64,000 nucleotides of DNA, taken from NCBI GenBank assembly GCA_963705325.1, contig OY970069.1, positions 2,604,001-2,668,000 of the forward strand, in the 5' to 3' direction. Numbering within the stretch: position 1 is the first letter of the stretch; each line of letters opens with the position of its first letter. The notes beneath the pieces are model-generated. The model was not told the origin of the DNA and ran no database searches. It worked only from the letters and a program-made list of their open reading frames with translations. This stretch comes from DATARH01 sp963705325. GTDB taxonomy: Bacteria > Pseudomonadota > Alphaproteobacteria > ATCC43930 > CGMCC-115725. Of this stretch, positions 15,976 through 24,827 are shown piece by piece. Position numbers and translations under genes: made by a program.

Positions 15976-17142
15976 CTAGCGCCACAGCTCCCGGCTGGCG
16001 ATGCGGGCGCCCTCGGAGAGCGCGGCGAGCTTGACCCAGACAATGGACGGATGGACCTCGCTGGTCGCGGCGAAGCTGGCGAAACCGCAATCGGCGCCAG
16101 CGATGACATTCTCGCGGCCGACAACCTTGGCAAAGCGGCTGATCCGCTCGGCGATCAGCTCAGGGTGTTCTACGATATTGGAAGAATGGGTAATGACGCC
16201 GGGGATCAGCGACTTGCCCTCGGGCAGCTTGACGCTCTCCCACACCTTCCATTCGTGCTCGTGGCGCGGATTGGCGGCCTCGAAGGAATAGGCCCCGGCT
16301 TTTATCGACAGCATCGTGTCGACGATGTTCTTGAGCTCCAGATCGTGGACGCGCGGCCCGATATTGATGCTGTAGCAGGTGTGATAGCGGATGCGGTCTT
16401 GCGGCAGCCCTTCTAGCGCATAGTTGAGCGCCGCGACCCGCGTCGCCGCCCATCTGCGCCAGCCGTCGAGGCTCACTTCGGGGTGCATCACGTAATAGGA
16501 GCTGAGCAGCGGGTCGTCGATCTGGAGGACGAGGCTCGCATCGATCACCGCCTTGTATTCCTCCTTGAGCGCGTCTGCGACCGCGTAGAGATATTCCTCC
16601 TCATCCTTGTAAAACAGGTTGCGGTTCCAGTTGACCAGGTTGGCAGGTGACACGGCCGGCATGAAGGCCTCGACGACATTGAGCCCCGCCATCGCCGCCT
16701 TCAGGTTGGCGATGTCGACGGCGAGCGCCGCGTGGCCCTTGTATGCGACGGGTCCGGTGCACATCCACCGGGTACGGCCGGCGCTGCCGGCGGCGCCGGG
16801 CTGCGACTGCGCCCAGGCGTAGAATTCGGGGAACGCCTTGTACTCGCGCAACTCGTTCCAATAAGAAGCGATCTCGCCGGGGCTCGGCTCGATGCCGGTG
16901 AGGCGCTCGTTGACATAGGGGATGAAGCCGACCCGGCCCATCTCGCCATCGGCGACGATGTCGATTCCGGCATCGGCCTGGCGCTTTACGATCTCGGCGA
17001 CGGCGGATTTGACCCGCGCGGCGAAGGCGGCTGCATCGATCGTGCCGCCGTCCTGCTTTGTCTTGATCATGTCATAGAGGTCGGCGGGGCGCGGCAGGCT
17101 GCCGACATGGGTCGTCAGGATGCGGTCGGTGCTCCGTTGCAT
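15976..17142 (-). CDS. MetE-like (cobalamin-independent methionine synthase II family) protein
   Basis: 388 residues matching the C-terminal catalytic barrel of MetE alone: TTHVGSLPRPADLYDM at the start, YHTCYSINIGPR in the middle, ITHSSNIVEHPELIAERI and the zinc-ligand region VIAGADCGFAS near the end. At this length it lacks the MetE N-terminal domain. Relatives include alkyl-transfer enzymes such as epoxyalkane:CoM transferase; the acceptor here is unknown. It is divergent from the M81 peptidase gene by 47 bases. Confidence 0.85.
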   Translation of the reverse strand: MQRSTDRILTTHVGSLPRPADLYDMIKTKQDGGTIDAAAFAARVKSAVAEIVKRQADAGIDIVADGEMGRVGFIPYVNERLTGIEPSPGEIASYWNELREYKAFPEFYAWAQSQPGAAGSAGRTRWMCTGPVAYKGHAALAVDIANLKAAMAGLNVVEAFMPAVSPANLVNWNRNLFYKDEEEYLYAVADALKEEYKAVIDASLVLQIDDPLLSSYYVMHPEVSLDGWRRWAATRVAALNYALEGLPQDRIRYHTCYSINIGPRVHDLELKNIVDTMLSIKAGAYSFEAANPRHEHEWKVWESVKLPEGKSLIPGVITHSSNIVEHPELIAERISRFAKVVGRENVIAGADCGFASFAATSEVHPSIVWVKLAALSEGARIASRELWR

Positions 17143-17189
17143 GGCGTTCCCCTGGGCCGTTATCGTCGCCGCGACAGTGGAGGCCGATC

Positions 17190-18701
17190 ATGCGCTTGTT
17201 GATCGCGATGATGAAGCACGAGACCAACACCTTTTCGCCGGTGCCGACGCCGCTGGTGCGGTTCGGGCCCAGTAATGCGGATAAGGGCCCGGGGCCGCTA
17301 TACGGTGAGGCGGCGATCCAAGCGTATCGGGGGACGGGATCGGGGTTGGGCGCCTATCTCGACATCGCGGCGCGCGAGAAAGCCGAGATCGTGCTGCCAA
17401 TAGCCGCCGGTGCGCCTCCGTCGCGCCCGGTCGACGATGCCGCTTTCGAGCACATCGCCGGCCATATCTGCGAGGCGGTGGCGAAAGGAGGGTTCGACGG
17501 CATGCTCCTCGACCTGCATGGTGCGATGGTCACCGAGAGCCACGAGGACGGCGAGGGCGAGCTGCTGCGCCGCATCCGCGCGCTCGATCCGAAGACGCCG
17601 ATCGCGGTTTCGTACGACATGCACGCCAATCTCTACCCGGAGATGATCGAGAACGCGACGGTCATTTCCGGCTATCGCACCTATCCGCATATCGACACAT
17701 ATGAGACCGCGAAGCGTGCCGGCGATATTCTGATGAAGGCGGTCCGCGGCGAGGTGAGGCCGGTCATCGCCTGGGGCAATGTGCCGATGCTGCCGCATGT
17801 CATGCGACAGGGTTCGGACGATCATCCGAACAAGGAGCTGCAGGCGCGCTGCGCGGCGATGACCGGTGAAGACGGCGCGCTGATCGCCAGTCTTTTCACC
17901 GGGTTCCCGCACGCCGATATCGCCAATGCCGGGTTGTCGGCGGTCGTCGTCACCGACGGCGACCGCGATCTGGCCGAGCGGCTGCGCGACGAACTCTTGG
18001 ACCGCGCCTGGGTCGAGCGCGAGGCCTTCGTCTACAAGATCGAGCCGCTCAATGAGGCGCTGGGGCGGGCTAAGGCGATGCCGGCGCCGGGTCCGGGCGG
18101 GGGGCCGATCGTGCTGCTCGACCACTACGACAATTGCGCCTCGGGCGGGACGATGGACACCACTGTGGTGCTTGGTGAGATTCTGAAGGCCGGGCTCGAC
18201 AATGTCGCCGTCTTCGCGATTTTCGACCCGGAGGCGGTGCAGCAGGCGATCGCCGCCGGGATCGGTGCGCCGGTAACGCTCTCGGTCGGCGGCAAGATGG
18301 CGATGCCGCAAATCCCCGGCGAGAGCCCGTCGCTCATGCTGAACGGCACGGTTAAGACCATCTCGAACGGTCAATTCCGCAACAAGGGGCCAATGGGGCG
18401 CGGCGTTCTCACCGATATGGGCCCGTCGGTGGTGATCGACACCGGCAAGGTCGAGGTCGCGCTGATCTCGCGCCACGTCGAGCCCAGCGATCTCAACTGC
18501 TTTTACAGCCTCGGCATCGATCCGCTGCAAAAACGCTATGTGATGCTGAAGAGCCGGGTGCATTGGCGCGCCGGCCTCGGCTCGCTCGCCAAGGCAGTCG
18601 TCGACTGCGCCGGGATCGGCGTGTGCACCTCGGACTACAGTCAGCTCACCTTCAAGAACGTGCGGCGGCCCATCTACCCGCTCGACCTGCCCAACCGGTA
18701 A
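17190..18701 (+). CDS. M81 family metallopeptidase (MlrC-like)
   Basis: 503 residues. N-terminal MlrC domain: KHETNTFSPVPTPL, a DLHGAMVTE motif, SYDMHANLYPEM with GYRTYPHIDTYET. C-terminal MlrC_C domain: LLDHYDNCASGGTMDTTVVL. MlrC was named from microcystin degradation, but the family is widespread and usually clears small peptides or related amides. A GGAGG site precedes the ATG. It shares a promoter region with the divergent MetE-like gene. Confidence 0.9.
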   Translation: MRLLIAMMKHETNTFSPVPTPLVRFGPSNADKGPGPLYGEAAIQAYRGTGSGLGAYLDIAAREKAEIVLPIAAGAPPSRPVDDAAFEHIAGHICEAVAKGGFDGMLLDLHGAMVTESHEDGEGELLRRIRALDPKTPIAVSYDMHANLYPEMIENATVISGYRTYPHIDTYETAKRAGDILMKAVRGEVRPVIAWGNVPMLPHVMRQGSDDHPNKELQARCAAMTGEDGALIASLFTGFPHADIANAGLSAVVVTDGDRDLAERLRDELLDRAWVEREAFVYKIEPLNEALGRAKAMPAPGPGGGPIVLLDHYDNCASGGTMDTTVVLGEILKAGLDNVAVFAIFDPEAVQQAIAAGIGAPVTLSVGGKMAMPQIPGESPSLMLNGTVKTISNGQFRNKGPMGRGVLTDMGPSVVIDTGKVEVALISRHVEPSDLNCFYSLGIDPLQKRYVMLKSRVHWRAGLGSLAKAVVDCAGIGVCTSDYSQLTFKNVRRPIYPLDLPNR

Positions 18702-18713
18702 GCCCCAGGGGGA

Positions 18714-19817
18714 TCACTGTCCGACGTTGCCGGAAACCCCCAGCGAGCACGAGGTCGTGCCTTTGCCGGAGAAATTGAAGCCGTCGGCCACTGACAGTTC
18801 GCTGTAGGCGCCGGCGCATTGGGCGAACAGCGACAAGTTCGGCGGCTTGCCAGGCTGGCTTTTGATGAGGTCGTAGCTCACCTGAAGAGCCGCGCCCGCG
18901 GCCAAACCGTATTTCGGAGTCGGATCGGACCCGGAAAGCGTGGTGCCTAGCTTGATGGTCGTCGAGAGATGGACGCCGATTTTAGCGAGGCGCGCCAGCA
19001 GGTCGTAGCGCCCGAGGTAGAAGTGCTGCGCCGCGAGCGACACCGACCAGTACACCGTCACTCCTGGGTTCGCGCCCTGGGCAATGTCGTGATTGGTCAG
19101 GGGCGCGGTGACATTTAAGTCGGGCCCCATCGTTATCGACCCCCAATCGAGCCAATGCGGATTGAGAACGACACCGATCCAATCGAAGGCGATGGCATTG
19201 TACGCCTTCTTGTTGTCCCAGTTGCCGAAGGTATGATTGAGGGCACCTTTCCACTGGAGGTAACCGGTCCGCGGCTTGTTCTTGTCGGGCAGCAAAGATT
19301 TGGGGACGGGGACCATGCCGACATCGGGGGCGTTGTGCAGATCCACAGCGGCAGGCGGCGCCTGGGTCGGTGCGATCGTCACCGGCGCTGACTGAGGGGT
19401 GACGACAACGCCCGATGTCGGAGCGGCCGGCTTGTTCCGCTCGTCGGGCGGGCGCATGTGCAGACCCCATGCCGGTAGGCCCGGGCGGGGCTGAGGCTGA
19501 CCTTGCTGGAGCACGCAGCCGATCCGGAACGCGCCGCACGGGTACAGCGCGGCAAGTGTGTTCGGCCCGACAATTCCATCGGCGCCGCCCTTTACGTGCT
19601 TGTACGCCTGAAAGGCCTCGACGGCCGCTCTTGTCTGCCCCCCGAACTGCTCATCGGTCACCAGCGGCTGCGGCCCGCCCGCGGGCATCACCTTGTCCCA
19701 TTCGAGCTGCTTGCGGAATTGCTCGCGGTATTCCGGCACCTGCGCAAAATAGAGGTTCAGCGCTTCCTGGATCGCTTTTACGTCCTTGCCTCTGCTGCCA
19801 AATTGAAGAGTGGGCAT
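18714..19817 (-). CDS. Peptidoglycan-binding domain protein
   Basis: 367 residues. Residues 1-95 form a PG_binding_1 domain (LQFGSRGKDVKAIQEALNLYF, VTDEQFGGQTRAAVEAFQ, GGADGIVGPNTLAAL). A Pro-rich linker (about 110-170) leads to a C-terminal beta domain of unknown type (GYLQWKGALNHTFGNWDNKKAYNAIAF, then repeated hydrophobic strands). No signal peptide is seen at this start, which has a GGAGG site, so export would be atypical. It is the last gene of the leftward group with the aspartic protease and two micro-lipoproteins. Confidence 0.8.
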   Translation of the reverse strand: MPTLQFGSRGKDVKAIQEALNLYFAQVPEYREQFRKQLEWDKVMPAGGPQPLVTDEQFGGQTRAAVEAFQAYKHVKGGADGIVGPNTLAALYPCGAFRIGCVLQQGQPQPRPGLPAWGLHMRPPDERNKPAAPTSGVVVTPQSAPVTIAPTQAPPAAVDLHNAPDVGMVPVPKSLLPDKNKPRTGYLQWKGALNHTFGNWDNKKAYNAIAFDWIGVVLNPHWLDWGSITMGPDLNVTAPLTNHDIAQGANPGVTVYWSVSLAAQHFYLGRYDLLARLAKIGVHLSTTIKLGTTLSGSDPTPKYGLAAGAALQVSYDLIKSQPGKPPNLSLFAQCAGAYSELSVADGFNFSGKGTTSCSLGVSGNVGQ

Positions 19818-20024
19818 GTCAGCCTCCCGGGTTGCGTCGTCGCCGCCGTCCGGAGACGAAGGCGGGATTAAGATGCTCCGCCGATCGGGCCTAGGCTGCG
19901 CTCGGGGAAGGTTCTCCGGGCTCCAGCCGTATGCTGGGGCGGTAAGTGGGGATCGGGAAGAAACTGCGCAATCCGGCGCGCGACCCGCCTCGAAGAATAA
20001 TTCGGTCCTGGCGCCGGCAAGTGG

Positions 20025-20171
20025 CTATTGCCATCCACCGCCGTCGTAGGTGTGGCTGTGCGAGGTAGCGCAAGGGCTCGTCGGATCGGGGTCGGGATCC
20101 GGGCACTTTCCTGTCGTGTCGCCGCACCCGGCGAGCATCAAGACAAGGATGAGGAGCGAAAGGAACCGCAT
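20025..20171 (-). CDS. Micro-lipoprotein, copy 1 (48 aa)
   Basis: A 48-residue lipoprotein: MRFLSLLILVLMLAGC is a complete lipoprotein signal with lipobox LAGC. The mature part is only 33 residues, contains KCPDPDPDPTSPC and ends TSHSHTYDGGGWQ. The start has a GAGG site. The codon pattern and its close similarity to the neighbouring copy at 20235-20384 show it is a real gene. The two internal cysteines may pair. Function unknown; the Asp-Pro run and histidines could bind metal. Confidence 0.75.
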   Translation of the reverse strand: MRFLSLLILVLMLAGCGDTTGKCPDPDPDPTSPCATSHSHTYDGGGWQ

Positions 20172-20234
20172 GTTCGCCTCACGTCAGTAAGAAGCGCTTG
20201 CGTGACCGGTGCCGGAAATCAGATGCGGCGGCTG

Positions 20235-20384
20235 CTAGGGGCGTCCGCCGTCGTAGGTGTGGCTGTGCGAGGTCGCGCAAGGGCTCGTCGGATCGGGATC
20301 AGGGTCGGGGCATTTGGTCTGCGGCGGCCCGGCGGTGCAACCGACGACCATCAGCAACAAGACGAGGAGAGCGATCAGCCGCAT
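20235..20384 (-). CDS. Micro-lipoprotein, copy 2 (49 aa)
   Basis: A 49-residue lipoprotein (MRLIALLVLLLMVVGC, lipobox VVGC) whose mature half repeats the KCPDPDPDPTSPC and ATSHSHTYDGG segments of copy 1 almost exactly. The signal peptides differ while the mature parts are conserved, the pattern expected of duplicated, selected genes. A GGAG site precedes the ATG, and 63 bases separate it from copy 1. Downstream of the aspartic protease and upstream of the peptidoglycan-binding protein, on the same strand. Confidence 0.75.
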   Translation of the reverse strand: MRLIALLVLLLMVVGCTAGPPQTKCPDPDPDPTSPCATSHSHTYDGGRP

Positions 20385-20468
20385 GGTTCGTCTCCGCTAG
20401 GGAAGACCGACTGTCCACGGCAACGATACAGGCTGGGGCGCGGCCGCGTCCTTCACAAATCCGCGAGC

Positions 20469-20499
20469 GCCGATCCGGGGCAAACCGCCCCGGATCGGC
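20469..20499 (-). terminator. Terminator-like hairpin after the aspartic protease
   Basis: Perfect 13-bp stem GCCGATCCGGGGC / GCCCCGGATCGGC with an AAACC loop, 9 bases past the protease stop. The T-run is weak. It probably separates the protease transcript from the micro-lipoprotein genes. Confidence 0.65.
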
Positions 20500-20507
20500 T
20501 GGACCGT

Positions 20508-21632
20508 CTAAGTTCGGGTGGCAAACCGGATGACGCCTCTCCCCCCGTCCGCCTCGCCGTCGAAGATCGTGAAGTAGCCGTTCATCAGCGGCAGGCCGAG
20601 GATGGACAGGTTTGGGTCGCCCTGGGTAAACGCCGCCATCGCGGCGCCCGCCTTCCCGACATCGACCTGCCAGTAGTCGCGGGGGGCGACGCGGAGCGAT
20701 ACATCGGCGCTCTCGCCCTGCAGGACGAAGGTGATGTCGGGCCACTCCGCTAATTGCAGGCTCGATGTCGCAACGATGTGCTGGGCGAAGACCGAGGTGT
20801 TCAATAGCTGCTGCTGACTGGCGCTGAACTTGGAAAAGATCGCCTTCAACAGAGATTGCGGAAGGTTGAGGCTGTTGGTGCCGCTGTCGACGATCGAGTT
20901 TGACGGCATGCCCTGTGGGCCCCGAGCCTTGACGTGGATCGGCGACGTGTCGCCGACAATGACCGCCTTGAGGTTGGTGTTGTACCACTCGTCGGCAAGC
21001 ACTTTCACCACCTGGAACAAGCCAGTGTAGAGGTCGGTCGCCTCCGCGCCACCACCGACGATCATCCAGCCCTGGTTCAGCGGATCGCTGGCGCCGCCGG
21101 CGTGGATGAACGAGCGCTTTGTGTAAAACGAGACGATGTCGCTGGTGACCCCGGCGCCGTCGAGTTGCGTCAGATAGGGTGGGATTTCTGTTCGGGTACC
21201 CTGAGCGACTTGCGTTGCCGGGTATTTATGAGCCCAAGTGTCCTGCGGCATCTGAAAGGCATCGTCGAGCGCCGCATAGGCGAGGCCGAGAATGCCGTCG
21301 GCCTGGCGGAACATATTCGACGACGCGTCATAGGCCACCGCGACATTGGCGTTGGGGAGGGTCACCTGCGAACCGCCAGAGCCAATGACGACGCTGGTAT
21401 TGATCACCGCGCCAGTCCAGCTGCTGCCGTCGCCATAGCTGTCGGTCTGAGCCAGTTTCGTGTGCTCGTCGCCGGCCGCCGGCTGGTATTTGTGACCATC
21501 GAGCGCCAGAGCGCTGCTGCCGGTGTCGAGAATCACGTTCATCGGCTTCTGCTCCGGGCCGACCAGAATCTGGCCCGTATAGTCGCCGTCCATATAGACG
21601 TTGGTGATCGGAATGCGCGCGATGTTCGCCAT
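20508..21632 (-). CDS. Pepsin-like (family A1) aspartic protease
   Basis: 374 residues from ATG 21632, preceded by AAGGAG. Both halves of a bilobal pepsin fold are visible: first active site ILDTGSS (Asp36), a flap-like SYGDGSSWTGAV near 65-76, DGILGLAY at 112-119, second active site SIVDSGTNSLNLP (Asp249), and the C-terminal ILGLPLMNGYFTIFD strand typical of A1 enzymes. No signal peptide or propeptide is evident, as reported for the cytoplasmic bacterial enzyme shewasin A. A1 proteases are common in eukaryotes and sparse in bacteria. Confidence 0.88.
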   Translation of the reverse strand: MANIARIPITNVYMDGDYTGQILVGPEQKPMNVILDTGSSALALDGHKYQPAAGDEHTKLAQTDSYGDGSSWTGAVINTSVVIGSGGSQVTLPNANVAVAYDASSNMFRQADGILGLAYAALDDAFQMPQDTWAHKYPATQVAQGTRTEIPPYLTQLDGAGVTSDIVSFYTKRSFIHAGGASDPLNQGWMIVGGGAEATDLYTGLFQVVKVLADEWYNTNLKAVIVGDTSPIHVKARGPQGMPSNSIVDSGTNSLNLPQSLLKAIFSKFSASQQQLLNTSVFAQHIVATSSLQLAEWPDITFVLQGESADVSLRVAPRDYWQVDVGKAGAAMAAFTQGDPNLSILGLPLMNGYFTIFDGEADGGRGVIRFATRT

Positions 21633-21850
21633 GACCAACTCCTTCCTCGGCGGGAAAAATCAAGGCTGACCGAAAGGAGTTTTAGCCTCACGCCTCCTGG
21701 GAGACTTTACCGCGACCCTGTTTTTCCCTTAAGGCCGGCTTGTCATTTCCTTAACAGGGGCGGCGTCTAACTCACGGGCCGCGCCTACCGGGTTCGGTGA
21801 TTCCCTCCGGCGCGCGGGCGCGGTAGGGTAGGGCAGCATAGGAGGCATTG

Positions 21851-23200
21851 ATGGACGGCACAACTCAGCTGTTGGAAACCGATCGGCAGTTTCTGGTCCA
21901 CCCGCTGCACCATCCGGAGGAGCACAAGGCGCCGTTCTTTGTCGACCACGGCAAGGGCGCGATGCTCTACGACGTCAATGGCAAGGGGCTGATCGACGGG
22001 CTCGCGGGGCTGTGGAACGTCAATATCGGCCATGGGCGCGGCGAACTCGGCGACGCCGCGGCGGCGCAGATGCGCAAGATCGCCTACGCCTCCGCTTATG
22101 TCGGTCAGACCAACGAATGGGCGATCAAGCTCGCCGAGAAGATCGTCGGCCATGCCTATCCGAGCAGTTCGGGCGTCTATTTCACCACCGCCGGGGCGGA
22201 ATCGAATGAAAGCGCGTTCAAGTTCGCGCGCTTCTACTGGAAAACCCAGGATAAGCCCGACAAGACCAAGATCATCTCACGCTGGCACGCCTATCACGGC
22301 GTGACGATGGCGGCGATGAGCGCGACCGGCATGGCGGCCTACCAGAAGATGTTCGGGCCGATGGTGCCCGGCTTCGTGCAGGTGATGCCGCCTTACGCCT
22401 ATCGCTACCAGGGTAACGAGGACCCCGGCATCGCTGCCGCCGAGGCGGTCGAGAAGGCCATCCTCGCCGAGGGGCCGGACACCGTCGCGGCGGTGATCGC
22501 CGAGCCGGTGATGGGGGCCGGCGGGGTGATCGTGCCGCCGCCGACTTATTTCCCGAAACTGCGCGAGATCTGCGACAAGTATGACGTGCTGCTGATCGCG
22601 GACGAGGTAATCACCGGGTTTGGCCGCACCGGACGCTGGTTCGCGCTCGGCCATTGGGGGATTGAGCCCGACCTGGTGTCGTTCGCCAAGGGCGTGACCA
22701 GCGGCTATCTGCCGCTGGGCGGGGTCATCGCTTCGAAGAAGATCCACGACGCGATCCTCGATTCTCCGATGGAGCGCCGCTTCATGCACGCGGCGACCTA
22801 TAGCGGGCATCCGGTGTGCTGCGCGGTCGGCGTCGCCAATGTTGGGATCATCGAGCAGGAGGGGCTGGTCGAGCGCGCCGCGGTCAAGGGCAAGCAATTG
22901 CTGGAAGCGCTGGAAGAGTTGCGCAACCTGCCCAATGTCGGCGATGTGCGCGGGCTCGGTATGATGTGCGGTGTCGAGTTGGTGACCGACAAATCGTCGA
23001 AGGCGCCCGCGATTGGCCTGGGCCCGCGCGTAGCGCGCGAGGCGAACGCGCGCGGTTTGCTGATCCGCGCCCGGCCCGGCAGCCCCGATCCGATGATCGG
23101 CGACACTTTGTGCTTCTCGCCGCCGCTAATGACGCCGGACGAGACGCTGGAGAGGATCCCGCAGATCGTTCGTGAGGCTCTGATCGCCGCAGCGGCTTGA
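21851..23200 (+). CDS. Class III PLP-dependent aminotransferase
   Basis: 449 residues. The fold type I class III signature is complete: FTTAGAESNESAFKFAR, WHAYHGVT, the LLIADEVITGFGRTGRWF motif with the PLP-contacting Asp, and the Schiff-base Lys in SFAKGVTSGYLPLGG. It likely transfers amino groups from omega-amino acids or polyamines to pyruvate or oxoglutarate; the substrate cannot be read from sequence. TAGGAGG precedes the ATG. Its stop overlaps the start of the downstream oxidoreductase by one base (TGATG). Confidence 0.92.
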   Translation: MDGTTQLLETDRQFLVHPLHHPEEHKAPFFVDHGKGAMLYDVNGKGLIDGLAGLWNVNIGHGRGELGDAAAAQMRKIAYASAYVGQTNEWAIKLAEKIVGHAYPSSSGVYFTTAGAESNESAFKFARFYWKTQDKPDKTKIISRWHAYHGVTMAAMSATGMAAYQKMFGPMVPGFVQVMPPYAYRYQGNEDPGIAAAEAVEKAILAEGPDTVAAVIAEPVMGAGGVIVPPPTYFPKLREICDKYDVLLIADEVITGFGRTGRWFALGHWGIEPDLVSFAKGVTSGYLPLGGVIASKKIHDAILDSPMERRFMHAATYSGHPVCCAVGVANVGIIEQEGLVERAAVKGKQLLEALEELRNLPNVGDVRGLGMMCGVELVTDKSSKAPAIGLGPRVAREANARGLLIRARPGSPDPMIGDTLCFSPPLMTPDETLERIPQIVREALIAAAA

Positions 23201-24348
23201 TGCCAGTCCGCACCATCAGGATTGCCCTCGACGGCGCCACCGGGCGGCTCGGCACGACGCAGCATCTGAAGGCGCTTCTGGCGATCCGCGGCGAGGGTGG
23301 GTTGCCGCTCAAGAACGGAGATCGGCTGATGCCGGAACCCGTGTTGCTCGGCCGCAATCCGGAAAAGCTCGGTGCGCTAGCGCAAGCGAGTGGCGGCCTC
23401 AAGTGGAGCCTCGACCGCGACGCGTGCCTCGCCGATCCTGGCATCGCCGTCTATTTCGACGCCACTGCCACTGGCGGCCGTCCCGAGCGGCTCTCGGCCG
23501 CGATCGCCGCCGGGAAGCACGTCTACACCGAAAAGCCGGTTGCCCCGACGCTAGACGAGGCGCTGTCGCTGACCCGCGCCGCTGCGCAGGCTGGCGTGAA
23601 GCATGGGATCGTGCAGGACAAATTATTCCTGCCGGGGCTCAAGAAGCTGCGTAAGCTGTATGAAAACAACTACTTCGAACGCATCGTGTCGATCCGACTC
23701 GATTTCGGCTGGTGGGTGTTTGACGGAGATCTTTATCCCTCACAACGGCCAAGCTGGAATTATCAGCGCTCGGCGGGCGGCGGATTGATCCTCGATATGT
23801 TCGCGCATTGGCGCTACGTGTTCGACCGGTTGCTGGGGCCCATCAGATCGGTCTCGTGCCGCGAAACAACCGCGCAGCCGCGCCGTATCGACGAAGCGGG
23901 TAAGGCGTACGAGGTCGATGTCGAGGATCACGCGTTCGCGATCTTTGAACTCGATGGTGGCGTGCTGGCGCAGGTCGGTTCGTCCTGGGCGAGTCGGGTC
24001 AAGCGCGACGACCTGTTGCAGATCCAGGTCGACGGCACGGCGGGGTCGGCGGTGTGCGGACTGCACAGCTGTTTCATTCAGCCGTTGGTGGCGACGCCGC
24101 GTCCGTTTATGGATTCCGAGAACTCTCAACCCATGATCTTCGACAGTCAGTGGCAGGAGATGCCGACGCTGCTCCCATATCTGAATCCTTACCGTGAGGG
24201 GTGGGAGTTGTTTTTGCGCCACGTCACCGAAGACGGGCCATTTCCATCTCCGCTCATCGAGGGCGCAAAGGGCGTCCAGCTGGCCGAGGCGTGTCATCGC
24301 AGCCACCGCGAGCGCTGCTGGATCGATCTGGAAATGCTCGATCGCTAA
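23200..24348 (+). CDS. Gfo/Idh/MocA family oxidoreductase
   Basis: 382 residues. N-terminal NAD(P)-binding domain (IALDGATGRLG, YFDATATGGRPERLSAAIAAG, KHVYTEKPVAPT with the family EKP motif) and C-terminal substrate domain (GGGLILDMFAHWRYVFDRLLG). Members oxidise or reduce sugar-derived or cyclitol substrates. It is translationally coupled to the aminotransferase, so the two probably act in one catabolic route. Confidence 0.9.
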   Translation: MPVRTIRIALDGATGRLGTTQHLKALLAIRGEGGLPLKNGDRLMPEPVLLGRNPEKLGALAQASGGLKWSLDRDACLADPGIAVYFDATATGGRPERLSAAIAAGKHVYTEKPVAPTLDEALSLTRAAAQAGVKHGIVQDKLFLPGLKKLRKLYENNYFERIVSIRLDFGWWVFDGDLYPSQRPSWNYQRSAGGGLILDMFAHWRYVFDRLLGPIRSVSCRETTAQPRRIDEAGKAYEVDVEDHAFAIFELDGGVLAQVGSSWASRVKRDDLLQIQVDGTAGSAVCGLHSCFIQPLVATPRPFMDSENSQPMIFDSQWQEMPTLLPYLNPYREGWELFLRHVTEDGPFPSPLIEGAKGVQLAEACHRSHRERCWIDLEMLDR

Positions 24349-24431
24349 GTTTTAGGCGTATTCGAACTTTTGCCATGGAACTTTCTAGCGCTGCCGGCGG
24401 TTGCAGGTACCGTCAAGGTCGAAGCGCGAAT

Positions 24432-24827
24432 ATGTCAGAGCAGGCTCCCGCTATACTCGTCGTCGACGATGACGACGACATCCGCGACACGATCCGCGAG
24501 GTATTATTCGGCGGTGGGTTCCAGGTGTGGACCGCCGCCACAGGCTCCGAAGCGCTCGTTCTCATTGACCAGCATCGGCTCGATATGCTGATCGCGGATA
24601 TCCAGCTTCCGGGCGGGATCAATGGACTTGAATTGACACAGTGCGCGCGCGTCCGCCACCCCATGTTGAAGTGCCTGTTCATTTCCGGCGGCCGTGCACC
24701 GGTTGTTTGTGATCCCAAGCTCGATGACTTCATGGCCAAGCCGTTTCAGCCGTACGAGTTGATTGGTTGCGTGTGGAAGGTGCTGCGCGGCAATCTCCCC
24801 AATCCCCGCCTCGACATCGTTCGCTAG
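24432..24827 (+). CDS. Single-domain response regulator
   Basis: 131 residues holding only a receiver domain: acidic pocket VVDDDDDIRD, phospho-acceptor Asp in LIADIQLPGG, switch Ser in FISGG and conserved Lys in FMAKPFQP. No output domain, so it acts as a phosphate shuttle or by protein contact. An alternative upstream ATG at 24375 is in frame but adds no family sequence. No histidine kinase is nearby. Its stop overlaps the convergent purK stop by four bases. Confidence 0.85.
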   Translation: MSEQAPAILVVDDDDDIRDTIREVLFGGGFQVWTAATGSEALVLIDQHRLDMLIADIQLPGGINGLELTQCARVRHPMLKCLFISGGRAPVVCDPKLDDFMAKPFQPYELIGCVWKVLRGNLPNPRLDIVR

